This document shows, in pieces, positions 60,300 through 64,000 of a DNA stretch of 64,000 nucleotides. Numbering within the stretch: the first letter of the stretch is position 1; each line of letters opens with the position of its first letter. The DNA comes from Bacteroidota bacterium (GTDB taxonomy: Bacteria > Bacteroidota > Bacteroidia > UKL13-3). The translations under genes were made by a program, and so were the position numbers. The stretch spans positions 1-64,000 of the forward strand of contig JAZKBU010000002.1 in NCBI GenBank assembly GCA_040388375.1, written 5' to 3'. The notes beneath the pieces are model-generated. The model was not told the origin of the DNA, searched no databases, and saw nothing but the letters and a program-made list of their open reading frames with translations.

Positions 60300-60312
60300 A
60301 GGCTAATACGGT

Positions 60313-62679
60313 TTACTCCACTACAAACATTTTAGCTTGCTGGCTGCTGTTGTTTTCTATTTTAAAGTAATAAACGCCTTTAGCCAAATTATCTATATTA
60401 ATGGTTTGGGTAGTTTTAGACAATTGTACTTTGGCAAACTGCTTACCGTTTACATCATAAATAACGGCATCACTATTCAATAGCCTTTCATTTATTTCAA
60501 TATTTATCTGGTGCTTGGTTGGATTGGGATACAATAAAAAACCACTTTCCTTTTCCTGTATATTTTTAACTCCTGATTTAAAATCGTACATGCCAATGGC
60601 ATACATTCCTTTTTCAATTTTATTGGTAGTAAACCTTCCGGTTTTATCAAGCTTGCTACCTCCTGAAATGCGTATATTATCAGTATGTAAAACCCATTCG
60701 TTGGTTCCTTGTGGTTTAAACAATAAAACCAAACTGTCTTCGTTGGTAAATGGCAAAGTATAATCTAACCAACCGCCACTTGTACTGGCAGGTGTTGTAC
60801 CATCAAAGTTAAAATATACTTGTGCTTTAAATTTACCAGCGTCAAAATTACCATCTATATTCCAAAACCTGTATTGGCTTATTCTTATGCCTTTTGGTGT
60901 TACTTCGTTTTGTTTAGCGCCTACCCAATAGTGTTCAGCTAATATGGTAGCTGAATCGGTATTTTGTTGCACGTTGAGAGTAATTAATGCATTGGCATCT
61001 GTTTTTATGCCTGTACCTTTTATGGTTTGTAATGAATAGGTTTTAGCCAAAGGCAATTCATTGTTTTCGTTAATTAAAACAAAAGCCGGCATAAAAGTAT
61101 AAGGAACACGAACCATAATTTGTTTCTCACTTCCGTTCAGTGAATCCTGTTCTACATATTTATTACCTAAGGTATCAAACAAAGTAATTTTAAATGGTAT
61201 ATAAGAATAAGAAATGTTATTTCCCCTGCTATATTGTTTAACATTTAGTTCCACAAAATTGGCAGCATTACCCACCATCACTTTATAACTACTTAAAACC
61301 ACTGCTGCACTTCCGGCTGTAAAAACCCAATCGTTAAAAAACTGGGTAAGGTTTACAGATGTAAACTTCTGAAACTCGTCTCTTAACTTTAGTGAACTAC
61401 TTGTTTGAAATTTGTATTTGGTTAAATAACTATTGCATGCTTTAAAAAAAGCGGTATCGCCCATATAATATCTGAGTGCCGCTACTGTTAATGCGCCTTT
61501 TTTGTACACGTGGGTTCCGTATGTTACCTCATGCGGAATTTGGTTCAATACTAAAAAGCTTTTGTCGGCAACATGTGCAAAACGCATTACTTCCAATAAC
61601 TTTTCATTCATATCTGTATAATAAGTATTCTTATCATACATCAATTCCAAAAACATAGCTTCGCAAAAACTGGCCCAACCCTCGTTTAACCACATTTCAC
61701 TGGCACTTTCGCAAGTTACCATATCGCCCCACCACATATGGCTTAACTCATGTGCCATCAGAGTTTCATAAGTTAAAGTTCCATCTACACCAAATAATGG
61801 ATAAGTAATACAAGTAGCATGTTCCATAGCTCCACCGTTAAAAGGAACCATTACATAACCGGCTCGCTCAAACGGATAAGGTGCAAATTTATCTTCAAAA
61901 AACTGCAGTGCTTTTGTTAAGTTAACCATGCTCAACTTTACTTTGGCTGTATCTTGTGCTTGTGCTGCCAGTATAATTTCATAAGCTTTTTCTTTACCTT
62001 GGTAAACATATTTTACGGGTGTATAGGTACTCACCGCCACACAAGCTAAATAGGTAGGAATAGGGTTGCTTAAAACCCAATTCCAGGTAATAGTTTGGTC
62101 GTTATGCACATTTGATGCTTGCGGAATTCCATTACAAACTGCCATGTATCCGCTGTCAGTGGTAATATGAAAATCATAAGTGCTTCTCTCTTCAAAGTTA
62201 TCCACACAAGGGAACCAGGCACGACCAAAATTATGCGGATTTACCGTAAAACCGACTCCCATATTGAAAGCATACTTACCACTAAAATAAAAGCCTCCCC
62301 ACTTGGAATCCTGAATTGGAACACCTCCATAAAAACAGTTTAAATCAACCGTATCACCTGTGTTAAAATCCTGACTTACAGATATAAATAACTGAGAGTC
62401 ATTTTTTGTAAAACTTTGTTTTATACCTTGTATTAGTATAGAATCAACCCCTAATTTGGCTAAATCAAGCACAATTAATTTTACACTGCTTTTTATCAGT
62501 TTTACTTTTAGAACAGCATTCCCATTTATGGATTTGCTTCCCAAATTTACGATATTTAACCGAATTGAATAATTGAGTACATCGAACTCACTAGTTCTTG
62601 AATCACTGGCATTTACACTTAAAAAAAATGTGGACAAGCCTAGCAGGCAAAATAATTTTATTCTATTTAACATATTCAT
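60313..62679 (-). CDS. Secreted M1-family aminopeptidase with T9SS sorting domain
   Basis: The protein has 788 residues. A signal peptide (1-24) is followed by the N-terminal beta domain and the gluzincin domain: substrate motif GGAMEHA (about 270) and zinc motif HELSHMWWGDMVTCESASEMWLNEGWASF (HExxH-x18-E, about 301-327). C-terminal beta domains follow and a type IX sorting domain (FLLYPNPTKHQINIEI to GVYYFKI). It should be released or surface-anchored and cleave N-terminal residues from peptides. It starts in an AT-rich gap shared with the divergent secreted gene. Confidence 0.92.
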   Translation of the reverse strand: MNMLNRIKLFCLLGLSTFFLSVNASDSRTSEFDVLNYSIRLNIVNLGSKSINGNAVLKVKLIKSSVKLIVLDLAKLGVDSILIQGIKQSFTKNDSQLFISVSQDFNTGDTVDLNCFYGGVPIQDSKWGGFYFSGKYAFNMGVGFTVNPHNFGRAWFPCVDNFEERSTYDFHITTDSGYMAVCNGIPQASNVHNDQTITWNWVLSNPIPTYLACVAVSTYTPVKYVYQGKEKAYEIILAAQAQDTAKVKLSMVNLTKALQFFEDKFAPYPFERAGYVMVPFNGGAMEHATCITYPLFGVDGTLTYETLMAHELSHMWWGDMVTCESASEMWLNEGWASFCEAMFLELMYDKNTYYTDMNEKLLEVMRFAHVADKSFLVLNQIPHEVTYGTHVYKKGALTVAALRYYMGDTAFFKACNSYLTKYKFQTSSSLKLRDEFQKFTSVNLTQFFNDWVFTAGSAAVVLSSYKVMVGNAANFVELNVKQYSRGNNISYSYIPFKITLFDTLGNKYVEQDSLNGSEKQIMVRVPYTFMPAFVLINENNELPLAKTYSLQTIKGTGIKTDANALITLNVQQNTDSATILAEHYWVGAKQNEVTPKGIRISQYRFWNIDGNFDAGKFKAQVYFNFDGTTPASTSGGWLDYTLPFTNEDSLVLLFKPQGTNEWVLHTDNIRISGGSKLDKTGRFTTNKIEKGMYAIGMYDFKSGVKNIQEKESGFLLYPNPTKHQINIEINERLLNSDAVIYDVNGKQFAKVQLSKTTQTINIDNLAKGVYYFKIENNSSQQAKMFVVE

Positions 62680-62808
62680 TTTTTCTTTTTTACAAACAAC
62701 TTACAAGTTTTTTACACCAATTTAAACCCAAAAACAAGCCCAATTTAAAAATAAATATACACATATTGTCAATAAACTATAAATTGCCGTCTAATTAATT
62801 AAAATCCT

Positions 62809-64000
62809 ATGTTAAAGAAAATACTTGCAACGTTATTTACTTTATTAATTTTAGACCTTAGTGCTCAGGTTAGTATTAGTAATTATTTACTAACGACAGG
62901 CAATAATGCTTCGTTGTTACAAACCAATGGTAGTGCTTTTGACGATATTGACATGTCGATAGGTACTACTATTTTATTAGGTGGTAGTAATACTAACACG
63001 CAATCAAGCACATTATCACCTATTGGTTTCGATTTTTTTATAAACGGAACCAGACAAACTACTTTTAACGTTACCACCAATGGTTTTATTGGAATAGGTA
63101 ATTTTGCTACTCCGGGTGTGGGTTGGCTAGTTGGTAGTGGTGTAAAACTAGCCCCGTTTTTAACTTCGGGAACCACCAGTATGGGAACCGGTCTTACCGG
63201 ACGTATCCATTACAAAGTAATAGGTTCTTACCCAACTAGGGTTTGTGTAATTGAGTTTTTAAACATGGTGGTAACATCGGCATTAACGCAGGATACTACT
63301 ACTTTTCAAGCTCGCTTGTACGAAGAAAATGGCTCGATAGAGTACGTATATGGCGCTATGCGAGTAGGAGCAAATGCACCTGTTAATTACAATATAGGTT
63401 TTCAGTTTACCAACCTTATTTATCAAAATATAAATACAACTACTAATACTACTTCTACCACTTCGTCAGCGGCTAACACTGCTTCTACGGTAGCAGTAAT
63501 TTCTCAATTAAACAGTTTTGCCAATGGTTCAAGAAAATATTACAGGTATGTTCCCACACCACCTAACGAACCGACTAATTTAACATTTTCAAACATTACT
63601 TCATCAGGTATGACTTTAAACTGGACCGATGCAAGTAACGAAACAGGTTATGCACTTTACCGTTCATTAGATGATATTACTTACACGTGGGTGGCTAATT
63701 TTGGTGCCAATTCAATAGGAACAACCCAAACAGGATTACCTGCAGGTACTGATATTTACTGGAAGTTATTTTCATTCAGAGAATCAATTGCCAGTCCTCT
63801 TGTTGGGGTAGCAACTACTTTACCCCCTCCAAGAATTACACCTGTTAGTGATGGTAATTGGAATAATCCGCTTATCTGGTCATCAGGAACAGTTCCATTA
63901 AGTTCTGATACCGTTGAAATTTCAACCGGAAGAACAGTAACTATTTCGGCAACGGGTGCAGTTTGCGCTTCATTAGAGGTAAAAGGAAACCTTGTATATG
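62809..64000 (+). CDS. Large secreted protein, 3' part outside the window
   Basis: 397 residues are visible and the frame is still open at the edge. A signal peptide (MLKKILATLFTLLILDLSAQ) is followed by a beta-rich domain with TTNGFIGIGNFATPG. A fibronectin type III domain lies at about 245-325 (PTNLTFSNITSSGMTLNWTDASNETGYALYRS), and a G8-like segment begins near 345 (DGNWNNPLIWSSGTVPLSSD). This architecture is common in Bacteroidota adhesin or enzyme proteins that end in a T9SS sorting domain, which here would lie beyond the window. Confidence 0.8.
   Translation, partial: MLKKILATLFTLLILDLSAQVSISNYLLTTGNNASLLQTNGSAFDDIDMSIGTTILLGGSNTNTQSSTLSPIGFDFFINGTRQTTFNVTTNGFIGIGNFATPGVGWLVGSGVKLAPFLTSGTTSMGTGLTGRIHYKVIGSYPTRVCVIEFLNMVVTSALTQDTTTFQARLYEENGSIEYVYGAMRVGANAPVNYNIGFQFTNLIYQNINTTTNTTSTTSSAANTASTVAVISQLNSFANGSRKYYRYVPTPPNEPTNLTFSNITSSGMTLNWTDASNETGYALYRSLDDITYTWVANFGANSIGTTQTGLPAGTDIYWKLFSFRESIASPLVGVATTLPPPRITPVSDGNWNNPLIWSSGTVPLSSDTVEISTGRTVTISATGAVCASLEVKGNLVY

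Overview
The window is chromosomal DNA of a Bacteroidota bacterium, AT-rich, interrupted by an integrated element of about 28.8 kb. The assignment rests on three proteins ending in a type IX secretion (Por) sorting domain, an exact TAnnTTTG-type promoter before the tRNA pair, a bacillithiol deacetylase (BshB1-like), Bacteroidota-style integrase architecture and Bacteroidota phage protein families. I cannot name a genus.

Left chromosomal part (1-14697): the end of a tRNA-Lys, an Uup-like ABC-F ATPase, a large secreted T9SS protein, small membrane and zinc-ribbon proteins, rsmG, an orphan ABC ATPase, a THUMP-like methyltransferase, an OsmC protein, then lipA, dapD and a glycosyltransferase on the plus strand facing accA, and finally tRNA-Asp(GTC) and tRNA-Arg(ACG).

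Integrated element (14673-43498): it sits in the 3' end of tRNA-Arg and is bounded by a 28-bp exact direct repeat. A tyrosine recombinase lies at the left end and an XRE-like repressor at the right end, and almost everything between is read leftward. The right half (43.0-32.2 kb) is a run of small early genes with an initiator-like protein, a zinc-knuckle/adenine methyltransferase fusion, a PP-loop (PAPS-reductase-like) enzyme and an ASCH protein. A control region at 32.04-32.18 kb carries five repeats phased at 10 bp and a hairpin over a start codon. The left half (32.0-17.2 kb) looks like a late operon: transglutaminase-like membrane protein, several membrane proteins, a candidate major capsid protein with its own terminator, two small related proteins, a membrane-anchored muramidase, a holin, a spanin-like protein, an ArdC-zincin-RadA polyvalent protein and a fibre or spike. 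I found no terminase, portal, tape measure, tail tube or conjugation gene. The best reading is a temperate tail-less (perhaps membrane-containing) virus of an undescribed or little-described group. Two independent moron-like genes lie next to the integrase.

Right chromosomal part (43499-64000): an amino-acid permease, a T9SS serine hydrolase, a bshB1-GT2-YkgJ operon, and a three-gene condensin-like operon (SMC-like ATPase, kleisin-like, KITE-like; MksBFE/JetABC type without the JetD nuclease) followed by an overlapping unknown gene. A repeat-rich island with eight 42-bp tandem units and duplicated flanks carries a YwqK-like and an OmpA-like protein. Then come tyrS, a REP-like repeat, a flavin reductase, a DUF1304 protein, an acetyltransferase, a YcxB-like protein, a T9SS M1 peptidase and the start of a large secreted protein cut by the window edge.
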